From assembly GCF_029953285.1 (NCBI RefSeq), contig NZ_JASAOI010000057.1, positions 1 through 64,000 of the forward strand: a stretch of DNA of 64,000 bases, read 5' to 3'. Numbering within the stretch: the stretch's first letter is position 1; each line of letters begins with the position of its first letter. Made by a program: the position numbers and the translations under genes. A model generated the notes under the pieces. That model had not been told where the DNA came from and did not search any database. It was given only the letters and a program-made list of their open reading frames with translations. This stretch comes from Yinghuangia seranimata. GTDB taxonomy: Bacteria; Actinomycetota; Actinomycetes; Streptomycetales; Streptomycetaceae. Below are positions 56,961-64,000 of the stretch, piece by piece.

Positions 56961-56999
56961 CGTCACCGTGGTGGCCGCCCGGCGACCACCACGGTGACG
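56961..56999 (-). terminator. 14-bp hairpin after the NAD(P)-binding protein gene
   Basis: CGTCACCGTGGTGG (56961-56974) is exactly complementary to 56986-56999, with an 11-base loop. It lies 40 bases beyond the stop of the leftward gene that ends at 57039. No U-tract. Confidence 0.7.
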
Positions 57000-57038
57000 T
57001 CTCCAACCCCTATACGAGACAAGACAAACCGCAGCTGC

Positions 57039-57674
57039 TCAGTACGCCAGCGTGAACCGCCGCCGGATGTGCCGGGGCTCCTCCGCCTCGTCGATCAGCG
57101 CGACCGCGAGGTCCTCCATGGAGATCGCGGACGTGCCGTCGGCCGCCACCACGAGCTCGTCGGTGCCGAGCCGGAACCGCCCCGTCCGGGTGCCGGGTTC
57201 GAGCATCGCGGCCGGGCTCAGGTACGTCCATGCCAGGTCGTCGGCGGCCCGCACCGCGGCCAGCTGCGCGTTGCACGCCTCCGCGATCGGACGCCAGGAC
57301 GGCGGGAAGTCGGGCTGGTCGATGACCGTGCCGTCGGTGCCCGGGACGTTCAGGCTTCCGGCGCCGCCGACGACCAGCAGCCGTACGCCCGTGCCCGCGA
57401 GCCCCGCGAGCAGCCCGCGCGTCGCGGCGACCAGGCCCTCCTCCGCGCCGACCGGCGGCCGGGTCGCGGCGACGACGAGGTCCTGGCCGGCGGCCAGTTC
57501 CGCGACGCGCGCCGGGTCGGTCGCGTCGCCGACGGCGGGCAGCGCCCCGTCGGGTAGTTCGGCGAACCTCGCCGGGTCGCGGACGACGGCGGTGACCTCG
57601 TGGCCGCGGGCGACGGCCTCGGCGACGACGCGGCTGCCGACGCTTCCGGCGGCCCCGAAGACGGTGATGCGCAT
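57039..57674 (-). CDS. NAD(P)-binding atypical SDR (NmrA-like)
   Basis: A 211-residue Rossmann protein. It opens with ITVFGAAGSVGSRVVAEAVARGHEVTAVVRDPARF (GxxGxxG) and contains LLVVGGAGSLNVPGT and WTYLSPAAMLEPGTRTGRFRLG, the blocks of the NAD(P)H-binding PF13460 group. A YxxxK is absent, as in NmrA-like sensors or flavin reductase types. It is divergent from a MarR regulator across twin CTCTTA-N4-TAAGAG operators, so it is likely controlled by it. Possibly a redox enzyme for quinones or electrophiles. Confidence 0.88.
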   Translation of the reverse strand: MRITVFGAAGSVGSRVVAEAVARGHEVTAVVRDPARFAELPDGALPAVGDATDPARVAELAAGQDLVVAATRPPVGAEEGLVAATRGLLAGLAGTGVRLLVVGGAGSLNVPGTDGTVIDQPDFPPSWRPIAEACNAQLAAVRAADDLAWTYLSPAAMLEPGTRTGRFRLGTDELVVAADGTSAISMEDLAVALIDEAEEPRHIRRRFTLAY

Positions 57675-57740
57675 GGTGGTGCTCCTTGCTTCCGTGCGTG
57701 TGCGGGCGTGCTCATCCGTACCGACGCCCTGGGCGTCGAT

Positions 57741-57790
57741 CTCTTAACGCTAAGAGACTTTATCTTAATGCTAAGAGATCTGGCTACACT
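57741..57790. promoter_or_regulatory. Twin MarR operators and leaderless promoter
   Basis: CTCTTA-N4-TAAGAG at 57741-57756 and a near-identical [AC]TCTTA-N4-TAAGA site at 57762-57777, centres 21 bp (two turns) apart. TACACT at 57785-57790 is a -10 lying seven bases before the GTG at 57798, so the MarR mRNA is probably leaderless. The first site covers the region of the leftward promoter. Confidence 0.75.
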
Positions 57791-57797
57791 CGATCAT

Positions 57798-58322
57798 GTG
57801 ACCGACCACGTAGACCGCGTCCTAGCCCAGTGGAACCGGCAGCGCCCCGACCTCGACGTCTCGCCGATGGCCGTCCTCGGCCGCATGTCGCGGCTGTCCC
57901 GGCTGGTCAGCGAGGAGCTGCGCCACACCTTCGCCGCGCACGGCCTGGACTCCGCGTCCTTCGACATGCTCGCGACGCTGCGCCGCGCCAACGACGCGCA
58001 CCGGCTCACGCCGGGCGAGCTCACCCGCGAGTCGATGGTCACCTCCGGGGCGATCAGCCAGCGACTCGACCGGCTGGAGGAACGGGGGCTCGTGACCCGT
58101 ACGCCCAGCACCGCCGACGCACGCCGCGTCGACGTCGCGCTGACCGAGGACGGGCTGGCGCTCATCGACCGGGTGCTGCCCGAGCACGTCGCCAACGGGC
58201 ACCGGCTGCTCGCCCCGCTCGACGAGGCCAGGCGGGCCGAGGTCGCGGACGCGCTGCGCGTCCTGCTCGAGGCTCTCGGCGACGGTGTGGCGGACGGCTC
58301 CGATGTCGGCGGGTCCGCCTAG
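57798..58322 (+). CDS. MarR-family regulator (copy 1)
   Basis: A 174-residue MarR protein. Winged HTH about residues 45-115: SFDMLATLRRANDAHRLTPGELTRESMVTSGAISQRLDRLEERGLVTRTPSTADARRVDVALTEDG, with the Asp-Arg wing. The GTG at 57798 is favoured over an upstream ATG at 57768 because that ATG lies inside the operator, while the GTG sits seven bases after a TACACT -10. The target is presumably the divergent NAD(P)-binding gene, and itself. Confidence 0.9.
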   Translation: MTDHVDRVLAQWNRQRPDLDVSPMAVLGRMSRLSRLVSEELRHTFAAHGLDSASFDMLATLRRANDAHRLTPGELTRESMVTSGAISQRLDRLEERGLVTRTPSTADARRVDVALTEDGLALIDRVLPEHVANGHRLLAPLDEARRAEVADALRVLLEALGDGVADGSDVGGSA

Positions 58323-58384
58323 GGTCGAAGACTTGCCCGCCGGCCGACGAGCGGCCGACGTCCTCCTCCGAAAGGACCTCCGAG

Positions 58385-58873
58385 ATGGCGCGCTGGGCGG
58401 ATGTGGCCGAGGCGGAACCCGAGTTCGCGGCGGAGGTCGCGGCCGCACTCGACGCCTACATGCACAAGACGCTCGCCACGCTGCGCGCCGACGGGTCGCC
58501 GCGCATCAGCGGCCAGGAAGCCCGCTTCGTCGAGGGCGACCTGTACTTCGGGAGCATGCCGGGCGCGCTCAAGGCCAGGGACCTGCGCCGCGACCCGCGC
58601 TTCGCGCTGCACGGCGGCACGGGCGACGTCAGCGGCGAGACGTGGGAGCGCGACGTCAAGGTGGCCGGCCGCGCCGTCGAGATCACCGATGCGGACGAGC
58701 GCAAGCGGATCTTCGAGGCCTGGGGCAGCGAGGTCCCGGAAGGGCCGAGCCACCTGTTCCGCGCCGACCTGACGGAGGTCATCGCGATCGGCCTGAACGA
58801 GGCCAAGTCCGCGCTGGTCATCCGCACGTGGACGGCCGACGGCCGCGGGCTGCGGACGATCGAGCGCGCCTGA
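58385..58873 (+). CDS. Pyridoxamine-5-phosphate-oxidase-family (split-barrel FMN/F420) protein
   Basis: A 162-residue split-barrel protein: HKTLATLRADGSPRISGQEARFVEGDLYFGSMPGALKARDLRRDPRFALHGGTG is the FMN/F420 binding core, followed by VKVAGRAVEITDADERKRIF. A C-terminal strand, ALVIRTWTADGRGLRTIER, ends it. The family includes F420-dependent reductases and heme/biliverdin enzymes; the substrate is not evident. It is 62 bases after the MarR stop, with GAAAGGA before the ATG, so read-through co-expression is possible. Confidence 0.88.
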   Translation: MARWADVAEAEPEFAAEVAAALDAYMHKTLATLRADGSPRISGQEARFVEGDLYFGSMPGALKARDLRRDPRFALHGGTGDVSGETWERDVKVAGRAVEITDADERKRIFEAWGSEVPEGPSHLFRADLTEVIAIGLNEAKSALVIRTWTADGRGLRTIERA

Positions 58874-59009
58874 CCCGCCCCACCCCGGTTCCACCACCCG
58901 GCGTCCGGCCCGCCCGCCTTGACGGACCCGGTACGCTCCGCCCGTCGGCGCGGTCCCATCCGGCCTCGCCGACGGGATCGGATCGGATCGAACGGGGCGG
59001 ATCAGCGGG

Positions 59010-60305
59010 GTGGACGGGCACGTGAGCGAGCTGGAGAGTGCGACCGCGGACGGGCGGGCCGGGGACGGCGTGGCGCTGGAGCCGGTGGCGGAGGATCCCG
59101 GTCCCGCCACCGGACCGGAGCCGGAAGTCCCGGGCGCGACCGAAGACCTGATACCCCGTGAGCAGCGCGTCACGTGGGGCGAGCTGTTCTTCGACGTGGT
59201 GTGGGTCTTCGCCGTCACGCAGTTGTCGGACAGCCTGGCCCACGCGCACGGGCCGGGCGGCGCCGCCAAGGCGTTGCTGCTGCTGGTGCCGCTGTGGTGG
59301 TGCTGGGTCGGCGCGACCGTGCTGGGCAACACCGCGGGCGACGCGGTCGACTCGACGCGCGGCCGCATGGTGCTGTTCGCCCTGGCCGGGTGCGGGCTGG
59401 TGATGTCGGTGGGCATCCCGCGCGCGTACGAAAGCGGCGACCACGGCGGGGCGGTGCTGTTCGCGCTCGCCTACCTCGCGTTGCGTGCAGGCCTGTGGGC
59501 GGCGCTGCGCACCCGTCCGGAGTTCGCGGGCACGCCGTGGAACCCGTTCACGGCGGCGCTGGCCACGGCCGCTCCGCTGTTCCTGCTGGGCGCGGTCCTC
59601 GAGGGCCCGGCCCGGGTCACCGTGTGGGCGGCGGCCGCGGCGGCGGACATCCTGGCGTGGGTACTGCTGAGCTCCAAGCTGTGCCGCATCCGCTTCGAGA
59701 CCGCGCACCTTCCCGAGCGCTTCGGCCTGTTCCTGATCATCGCGCTCGGCGAGACGGTGATGGCCATCGGCACCCAGGCGTCGTCGCACCCGTTCACCGC
59801 GCCGGAGCTGGCCTCGCTGGCCGTCGGGTTCGTGCTGATCCTGCTGCTGTGGTGGACGTACTTCCACTTCGGCGCCCCCGCGGCGCGGCACAGCCTGGAG
59901 ACCGACCCGCGGCAGTCGCGCATCGTGCGGGAGATCTTCACGTACTGCCACGCGCTGTACGTGACCTCGATCATTTTCGTCGCGGTCGGCCTGAAGAAGC
60001 TGATGGCGCACCCGCTCGACGCGCCGGAGGGCACGCCGGCGCTGCTGCTCGCGCCGGGCATCGCGCTGTTCCTACTGACGTTCTGCTACTCGCGCTGGCA
60101 GATGTTCGGCGGCGTCGGCACGATCCGCTTCTGCGGCGGCGTCGCGGCCGTCGTCCTGGCCTGCCTCGCACCGCTGCTCCCGGGCATCGTCGTCGCCGCG
60201 CTCGGCGCCGCGATCCTCAGCACGGTCAACGTGAGCGAGGCGTACGTCGTCGGCTCGGGCCGCACGATCCCGCTGCTGAACCTGCCGTCCTTCCGCGGAC
60301 GCTGA
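59010..60305 (+). CDS. Low-temperature-requirement A (LtrA) family membrane protein
   Basis: A 431-residue polytopic protein with about ten helices. Family markers: RVTWGELFFDVVWVFAVTQLSDSLA near residue 55, LWWCWVGATVLGNTAGDAVDS, and HLPERFGLFLIIALGETVMAIGT. The acidic N-terminus (1-50) is cytoplasmic and disordered. LtrA proteins are linked to cold growth in Listeria, but their molecular role is unclear. GTG 59010 was used as start; a perfect terminator follows the gene. Confidence 0.9.
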   Translation: MDGHVSELESATADGRAGDGVALEPVAEDPGPATGPEPEVPGATEDLIPREQRVTWGELFFDVVWVFAVTQLSDSLAHAHGPGGAAKALLLLVPLWWCWVGATVLGNTAGDAVDSTRGRMVLFALAGCGLVMSVGIPRAYESGDHGGAVLFALAYLALRAGLWAALRTRPEFAGTPWNPFTAALATAAPLFLLGAVLEGPARVTVWAAAAAADILAWVLLSSKLCRIRFETAHLPERFGLFLIIALGETVMAIGTQASSHPFTAPELASLAVGFVLILLLWWTYFHFGAPAARHSLETDPRQSRIVREIFTYCHALYVTSIIFVAVGLKKLMAHPLDAPEGTPALLLAPGIALFLLTFCYSRWQMFGGVGTIRFCGGVAAVVLACLAPLLPGIVVAALGAAILSTVNVSEAYVVGSGRTIPLLNLPSFRGR

Positions 60306-60320
60306 CCGCCCGCATCGCCG

Positions 60321-60356
60321 CGTAGCCCCGCCGTTCACCCGAACGGCGGGGCTACG
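60321..60356. terminator. Perfect 16-bp bidirectional terminator
   Basis: CGTAGCCCCGCCGTTC (60321-60336) pairs with 60341-60356 around loop ACCC. It lies between the stops of the LtrA gene (60305) and the leftward MarR gene; its right arm includes the MarR stop codon. Confidence 0.85.
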
Positions 60357-60789
60357 ACGCGTCCGGCGCCTCCAGCAGCGCGCTCGCGGTGCGCTGGACC
60401 TTGGCCAGCGCGCTGAGGAGCTGCGCCAGTTCGGCCTCGGTCAGGTCGGCGGTGACGCGTTCCTCCAGCGCGCGGCGTTCGGCCTCGACGGGCCCGCGCA
60501 GCGCGCGCCCGGCGTCGGTGAGCCACAGGCGGACGAGGCGGCTGTCGTGGTCGTCGGGCCGCCGGGTGAGCAGTCCGGTGGTGGTCATCCGCGTCGCCGC
60601 TTTGGTGATCGTCGGTGTCGTGACGTGCAGCGCGGCGGCGAGTTCGCCGGGGGTGCGCCCGTCGCGCTCCCACAGCAGCGCGAGCAGGTGGTTCTGCCCG
60701 AGGTGCAGTCCGTGGCGGCGCATGCCGCGGTCGGCGAGGTCGCGCAGCGTCTTCGACGTGGTGCCGTGCAGGTCGAGGAACTCGGGCAT
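60352..60789 (-). CDS. MarR-family regulator (copy 2)
   Basis: A 145-residue MarR protein. The winged HTH includes NHLLALLWERDGRTPGELAAALHVTTPTITKAATRMTTTGLLTRRPDDHDSRLVRLWLTDAG, with the D-x-R wing. The C-terminal helices (EAERRALEERVTADLTEAELAQLLSAL) dimerise. It is divergent from an NmrA-like gene across inverted CGGCTAACG/CGTTAGTCG repeats, a regulator/target arrangement like the first MarR pair. Its ligand is unknown. Confidence 0.9.
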   Translation of the reverse strand: MPEFLDLHGTTSKTLRDLADRGMRRHGLHLGQNHLLALLWERDGRTPGELAAALHVTTPTITKAATRMTTTGLLTRRPDDHDSRLVRLWLTDAGRALRGPVEAERRALEERVTADLTEAELAQLLSALAKVQRTASALLEAPDAS

Positions 60790-60865
60790 CGCGGCCTTCC
60801 GGTGGGTGTGGTGCGGCGTCCCGGACCGCGCGAGGCGGAGGCGACGGCCGACGGGGTCGTTTGAC

Positions 60866-60911
60866 GGCTAATCATTAACCGGCTAACGTCTCGCCACACA
60901 TTCGTTAGTCG
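60866..60911. promoter_or_regulatory. Repeat operators upstream of the NmrA-like gene
   Basis: GGCTAATCATTAACC (60866-60880) is a near-palindrome. CGGCTAACG (60880-60888) and CGTTAGTCG (60903-60911) form an 8-of-9 inverted repeat. Three TTAG/CTAA half sites therefore lie in 45 bases, in an AT-rich island between the divergent MarR and NmrA-like genes. Confidence 0.6.
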
Positions 60912-60932
60912 GCAAATGATCCGAGGTATGCC

Positions 60933-61805
60933 ATGATACTTGTGACCGGATCCACCGGAAACGTCGGCCGCGAGCTGGTCCGCGAACTCGCCGCCCGGGA
61001 CACCCCGTTCCGTGTCCTCGTCCGCGACCGGACCCGCGCCGTCCAGCCACCCGACCACGCCGAGCGCGTCGTCGCCGACCTCGACGACCCGTCCACACTC
61101 CCCGCCGCGTTCGCCGGCGCCGACACGCTGTTCCTCCTCACGCCCGGAATCGGCCTCGCCCACACCGCACACGCCGTCGCCGCCGCGTCGGCCGCCGGGG
61201 TCGGGCGCATCGTGCACCTGTCCTCGTTCAACGTGCTCGGCGACCCGATGCCGGCCATGGGCCGCTGGCACCACGACCGCGAGGAGGCGATCCGCGCGAC
61301 GGGCATCCCCGCCACGTTCCTGCGGCCCGGCGGCTTCATGACCAACGCGCTCGACTGGCTGCCCACTCTCCGCGAGGGCCGGTACGTCCTCGACCCCGCG
61401 GGCCCCGGCCGCTACGCACCCGTCGACCCGGCCGACATCGCCGCCGTCGCCGCGCTCGCCCTGACCGAGGACGGGCACGAGGGCGCGGAGTACGTCCTCA
61501 CCGGCGCCGAGACCTTCACGGTCGCCGAACAGGCCGCCGTCATCGCCGACACCGTCGGCGTGCCCCTGACCGTCCGCGACGTGGCCACCGCCGAGGAGGC
61601 GGTCCGCTCCCGTTTCCCGAACGGCGCGCCGCCCGCCCTCGCCGCCGCACTCGCCGAAGGCTTCGCGCTGATGCGCGCCGACACCGTCGGCCTGCGCACC
61701 GACACGGTCGAGAAGCTGCTCGGACGCGCGCCCGGCACGTTCGCCGCCTGGTGCGCCCGCCACGCCGACGTCTTCCGCGCCGCGGTCACCGACGCCCGGC
61801 CATAG
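60933..61805 (+). CDS. NmrA-like NAD(P)H-dependent oxidoreductase
   Basis: A 290-residue atypical SDR. Opening MILVTGSTGNVGRELVRELAARDTPFRVLVRD (GxxGxxG), FLLTPGIGLAHTAHAVAAASAAGVGRIVHLSS, and TFLRPGGFMTNALDWLP are typical of the NmrA/azoreductase-like group that reduces quinones or senses redox state. The last 20 bases overlap the convergent MFS gene end. It is controlled by the divergent MarR protein, by layout. Confidence 0.9.
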   Translation: MILVTGSTGNVGRELVRELAARDTPFRVLVRDRTRAVQPPDHAERVVADLDDPSTLPAAFAGADTLFLLTPGIGLAHTAHAVAAASAAGVGRIVHLSSFNVLGDPMPAMGRWHHDREEAIRATGIPATFLRPGGFMTNALDWLPTLREGRYVLDPAGPGRYAPVDPADIAAVAALALTEDGHEGAEYVLTGAETFTVAEQAAVIADTVGVPLTVRDVATAEEAVRSRFPNGAPPALAAALAEGFALMRADTVGLRTDTVEKLLGRAPGTFAAWCARHADVFRAAVTDARP

Positions 61806-63003
61806 AAGACGAGGACGCCTGCTCGTTGCCGATCCGGGACGGAGTGCCCGGCCGTGACGCGGCAGGTACACGGGGAAGGACCAGGTAGGTCAGTCCCAGA
61901 CCGGCCAGGCTGAGCACGGCCCCCACAAGTCCCGTCCAGCGCAGCGCGCCCGCGGCGACGAGGAGCCCGCCGAGGGCGGAGCCGGCAGCGGCGCCGAGGT
62001 TGAACGCGCCCACGTTCACGGAGACCGCCAGGGCCGGCGCCGCCCCGGCGTGGCGCAGGATCAGGCCCTGCAAGGGAGCAATGGTGGCGGTGGACAGCAG
62101 GCCCAGGACGAGGACGGCGACGACGGCGGTGGGCTTCCAGACCACAGCGAACGGCACGGCCGCCAGCGCTCCGGTCAGACCGCCGAACACCCCCCGCACG
62201 GTCGCGGACACGGACTTGTCGGTCAGCCTGCCTGCGGCCACGTTGCCCAGGAAGCTGCCGGCGCCGTAGACGAGCAACAGGGCCGAGACGGCGGCCGGCG
62301 AGAAGCCGGCGACGTCGGTGAGCAGCGGCGCGATGTAGGTGAACACGACGGCCACACCGGAGAATCCGACCGCGGTGGTCGCGATGGCCAGCAGCACAGG
62401 CTTGCGGGTCACCACCCGCACCTCGTCGCGCAGACCCGCGACCGGGGCCTGCCGCCTCGGCAGGACCACCGCCAGCAACGCGACGGCGACCAGCGTGAGC
62501 AGGGTGAGGACCGCGAACGGGGCGCGCCACCCGGCAGCGTGTCCCAGCGCCGCGCCCAGCGGCACGCCGAGCAAGGTGGCCACGGCGAATCCCGAGGCCA
62601 CGGTGGCGATAGCCGACCCCGTCCGGTGCTCGGGCACCACACTCGTGGCCGTCACCAACGCCAGCGCCAGGAACGCGGCATGGCTGAGCGAGGAGACCAC
62701 CCGCCCGGCCAGCAGCATCCCGAACGTGGGGGCCAGGGCGCTGAGCGCGCTGCCCGCGGCGAACAGCAGCATCAGCCCGATCGCCAGGCCCTTGCGGGGC
62801 AGCCGCGCGGTCGCGACGGTGACCACGGGGCCGCCGACCACCACCCCGAGCGCGTAGACGGTCACCGCCTGGCCGGCCGTGCCCTGCGAGACCTGAAGGT
62901 CCGCGCCGACCTCGGGCAACATCCCCGCGACCAGGTATTCCGACGTTCCGACGACGAAGACGCTCGCGCACAAAGCGGCGAGCGAAGCGAAGCTCTTACT
63001 CAT
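61786..63003 (-). CDS. MFS exporter, Cmx/AraJ-like 12-helix type
   Basis: A 405-residue 12-helix major facilitator: FVVGTSEYLVAGMLPEVGADLQVSQGTAGQAVTVYALGVVVGGP is the DHA1 opening of AraJ/CmlR-like drug exporters. Motif A-like TARLPRKGLAIGLM and a motif C-like LLGVPLGAALG follow. The C-terminal tail is Ser-rich. The promoter (63011-63041) has a MerR-type long spacer with a dyad, so expression is likely switched on by the divergent MerR protein. Probably exports a toxic hydrophobic compound. Confidence 0.9.
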   Translation of the reverse strand: MSKSFASLAALCASVFVVGTSEYLVAGMLPEVGADLQVSQGTAGQAVTVYALGVVVGGPVVTVATARLPRKGLAIGLMLLFAAGSALSALAPTFGMLLAGRVVSSLSHAAFLALALVTATSVVPEHRTGSAIATVASGFAVATLLGVPLGAALGHAAGWRAPFAVLTLLTLVAVALLAVVLPRRQAPVAGLRDEVRVVTRKPVLLAIATTAVGFSGVAVVFTYIAPLLTDVAGFSPAAVSALLLVYGAGSFLGNVAAGRLTDKSVSATVRGVFGGLTGALAAVPFAVVWKPTAVVAVLVLGLLSTATIAPLQGLILRHAGAAPALAVSVNVGAFNLGAAAGSALGGLLVAAGALRWTGLVGAVLSLAGLGLTYLVLPRVPAASRPGTPSRIGNEQASSSSMAGRR

Positions 63004-63010
63004 GCCCGGA

Positions 63011-63041
63011 CGCTAAAGTCTCACATCTATGTGAGAGTCAA
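63011..63041 (-). promoter_or_regulatory. MerR-type promoter of the MFS exporter
   Basis: On the minus strand, -35 TTGACT (63041-63036) and a -10 near 63017-63011 (TTTAGC or TTAGCG) are 18-19 bases apart, longer than normal. The dyad TCTCACAT-N2-ATGTGAGA (63019-63036) fills the spacer and touches the -35. This is the classic MerR architecture, where the activator untwists an overlong spacer. Confidence 0.78.
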
Positions 63042-63081
63042 GCGGCGTCTCGGCCGCCGAGGCATCAGTGAGGAGGGGCAC

Positions 63082-63486
63082 GTGCGGATCGGCGAACTGT
63101 CCCGCAGGACCGGCGTCCACGAACGGCTTCTGCGCTACTACGAGGAGCAGCACCTGCTCCGGCCCGAGCGCCGCCCCAGCGGCTACCGGGAATACCGTGA
63201 GGCGGACGTGGACACCGTGCGCCGCGTCCGCAGCCTGCTCGGCGCCGGCCTGAACACCGCCACGATCGCCACGATCCTGCCCTGCCTGCGGGACGAGGCC
63301 GACCGCCTGGTGCCGACCTGCTCCGACCTCCTCGCCGACCTGCTCAAGGAACGCGAGCGGATCACCAAGGCCATCACCGACCTGCAGATCTCCCGGTCCG
63401 CGCTGGACACCGTCATCGCCGCGGCCCCCGCCGACGTCACCGAACGCGCGATCGGCGGGGCCACGGCCGCGACTTCCCCTCGCTGA
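63082..63486 (+). CDS. MerR-family activator of the MFS exporter
   Basis: A 134-residue MerR protein: VRIGELSRRTGVHERLLRYYEEQHLLRPERRPSGYREY is the DNA-binding head. A long dimerisation helix follows (CSDLLADLLKERERITKAITDLQISRSALDTVI), with Cys at CLRDE and TCSD. A two-Cys MerR could sense a thiol-reactive ligand. GTG at 63082 has GAGGAGGGG upstream. It is divergent from the exporter it probably controls. Confidence 0.9.
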   Translation: MRIGELSRRTGVHERLLRYYEEQHLLRPERRPSGYREYREADVDTVRRVRSLLGAGLNTATIATILPCLRDEADRLVPTCSDLLADLLKERERITKAITDLQISRSALDTVIAAAPADVTERAIGGATAATSPR

Positions 63487-63511
63487 CCGCGGACCGGGGC
63501 TTCACCGGTGC

Positions 63512-63542
63512 GGGCCGGGACCCCGCCCCGGGATCCCGGCCC
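63512..63542. terminator. Hairpin between the MerR gene and the right-edge gene
   Basis: GGGCCGGGA (63512-63520) pairs with TCCCGGCCC (63534-63542) across a 13-base loop. It is placed between converging stops (63486 and 63557). Confidence 0.6.
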
Positions 63543-63556
63543 ACGTCGTTCTCCGG

Positions 63557-64000
63557 CTAGAGGAAGGGCGAGAACGGCTCTCCGCCCAGCCGCAGGTCGC
63601 CGACCGTTTCGAGCATCCGGTCCTGGACGGCCACGTGCTGGCACGCGGTCACGATGTCGCGCAACTGGCGGTCGAGCGGGGTGCGGTCGGAGTAGACGGC
63701 GTGCGATCCGGCGAGGTCGTACAGCGTCTGGACGGCCTCGCGACAGGCCCGGAAGGCGTAGCGGCGGGCCAGGGCGCCGGGGCCCTTCTCCGGTGTGCCG
63801 CCGGACGTGAGTGCCCGCCAGCTGTCCTCCAGGGTCGTGCGCACGTACGCGCCCGCCGCGCCGACCAGGGTCTCCGCATGGGCGAACTCGGCCTGGACGC
63901 GCGGGTTACGGCCGACCCGCTGCCGAGTCACGGAGTCGGTCTTCGTGCTCAGCAGCTCGCGGGTCGCGTCCAGGGCCGCGCGGCCGATGCCGAGCGCGAC
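63557..64000 (-). CDS. C-terminal part of an acyl-CoA-dehydrogenase-fold flavoprotein, cut by the right edge
   Basis: 148 residues are visible, open at position 64000. It begins VALGIGRAALDATRELLSTKTDSV and continues TRQRVGRNPRVQAEFAHAETLVGAAGAYVRTTLEDSWRAL, then YDLAGSHAVYSDRTPLDRQLRDIVTACQHVAVQDRMLETVG. This is the C-terminal helical domain of the acyl-CoA dehydrogenase fold, close to the flavin-dependent hydroxylase or desulfurisation (DszC/HpaA-like) branch. The N-terminal flavin region lies outside. The stop is at 63557. Confidence 0.85.
   Translation of the reverse strand, partial: VALGIGRAALDATRELLSTKTDSVTRQRVGRNPRVQAEFAHAETLVGAAGAYVRTTLEDSWRALTSGGTPEKGPGALARRYAFRACREAVQTLYDLAGSHAVYSDRTPLDRQLRDIVTACQHVAVQDRMLETVGDLRLGGEPFSPFL

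Noticed and set aside
1-64000. CRISPR arrays, prophage, large biosynthetic gene clusters
   Set aside because: No regularly spaced repeats, no phage structural or integrase genes, and no PKS, NRPS, terpene or RiPP core genes were seen. The P450 and methyltransferase are isolated.

Overview
The window is chromosomal DNA of a high-GC, sporulating actinomycete, most likely a member of the Streptomycetales. The base composition is very GC-rich and codon third positions are almost always G or C. Supporting genes are a sortase-type chaplin, F420-type luciferase-like oxidoreductases, DUF4328, DUF6463 and DUF3068 membrane proteins, GlnX/GlnH, a TROVE/Ro60 protein and a complete selenocysteine locus. 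It looks like a chromosomal-arm mix of conserved and accessory genes. There is no phage, plasmid or large antibiotic cluster. Only one insertion-sequence fragment is visible, at the left edge.

0-13 kb: an IS5-type transposase fragment; a MerR regulator; a methyltransferase; a divergent EamA exporter/RpiR regulator pair with twin operators; a GlnX-GlnH amino-acid sensing pair with no PknG kinase beside it; an aldo/keto reductase; a degenerate SDR divergent from a SnoaL-tailed ECF sigma factor; and an alpha/beta hydrolase divergent from a PadR regulator.

13-20 kb: an MFS exporter with its overlapping TetR repressor and twin operators; an HTH-Clp_N protein whose promoter looks leaderless and is covered by two palindromes; a P450; and a Ro60/TROVE locus. 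The Ro60 gene is preceded by a Y RNA that is a circularly permuted tRNA mimic, and by a second, shorter Y-like element.

20-28 kb: the selenocysteine machinery (selD-selA-selB, plus tRNA-Sec(UCA) on the opposite strand). SelB carries an apparent frameshift near its C-terminus. Next comes a tightly coupled leftward operon encoding MauE-like and MauD-like redox proteins, a small Tat-exported eight-cysteine peptide, and membrane and soluble partners. This operon is the best candidate here for an undescribed system.

28-39 kb: two paralogous DUF6463/TetR pairs, an LLM oxidoreductase, membrane-anchored proteins, a GH20 hexosaminidase, and a LysR/glutamine-amidotransferase-like pair around a 25-bp palindrome.

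39-48 kb: a PucR regulator convergent with an operon for the N-succinylamino-acid racemase route (enolase-superfamily racemase, COG3375-type GNAT acyltransferase, M20 deacylase). That route turns D-amino acids into L-amino acids. The operon head carries a deleted M19 dipeptidase and a frameshifted Asp/Glu-racemase remnant. Then come an MBL hydrolase, a small cysteine phosphatase, a conserved hypothetical and a MerR regulator.

48-64 kb: a secreted protein, the chaplin, a scar region (WYL and PfpI remnants flanking a TPR protein), a type-B carboxylesterase, SDRs, DUF3068, two divergent MarR/NAD(P)-binding pairs with clear operators, LtrA, a MerR-controlled MFS exporter, and an acyl-CoA-dehydrogenase-fold gene cut by the right edge.

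Genes were judged by protein motifs, GC3, ribosome-binding sites and gene-end overlaps. No database search was possible, so family names rest on recognised motifs.
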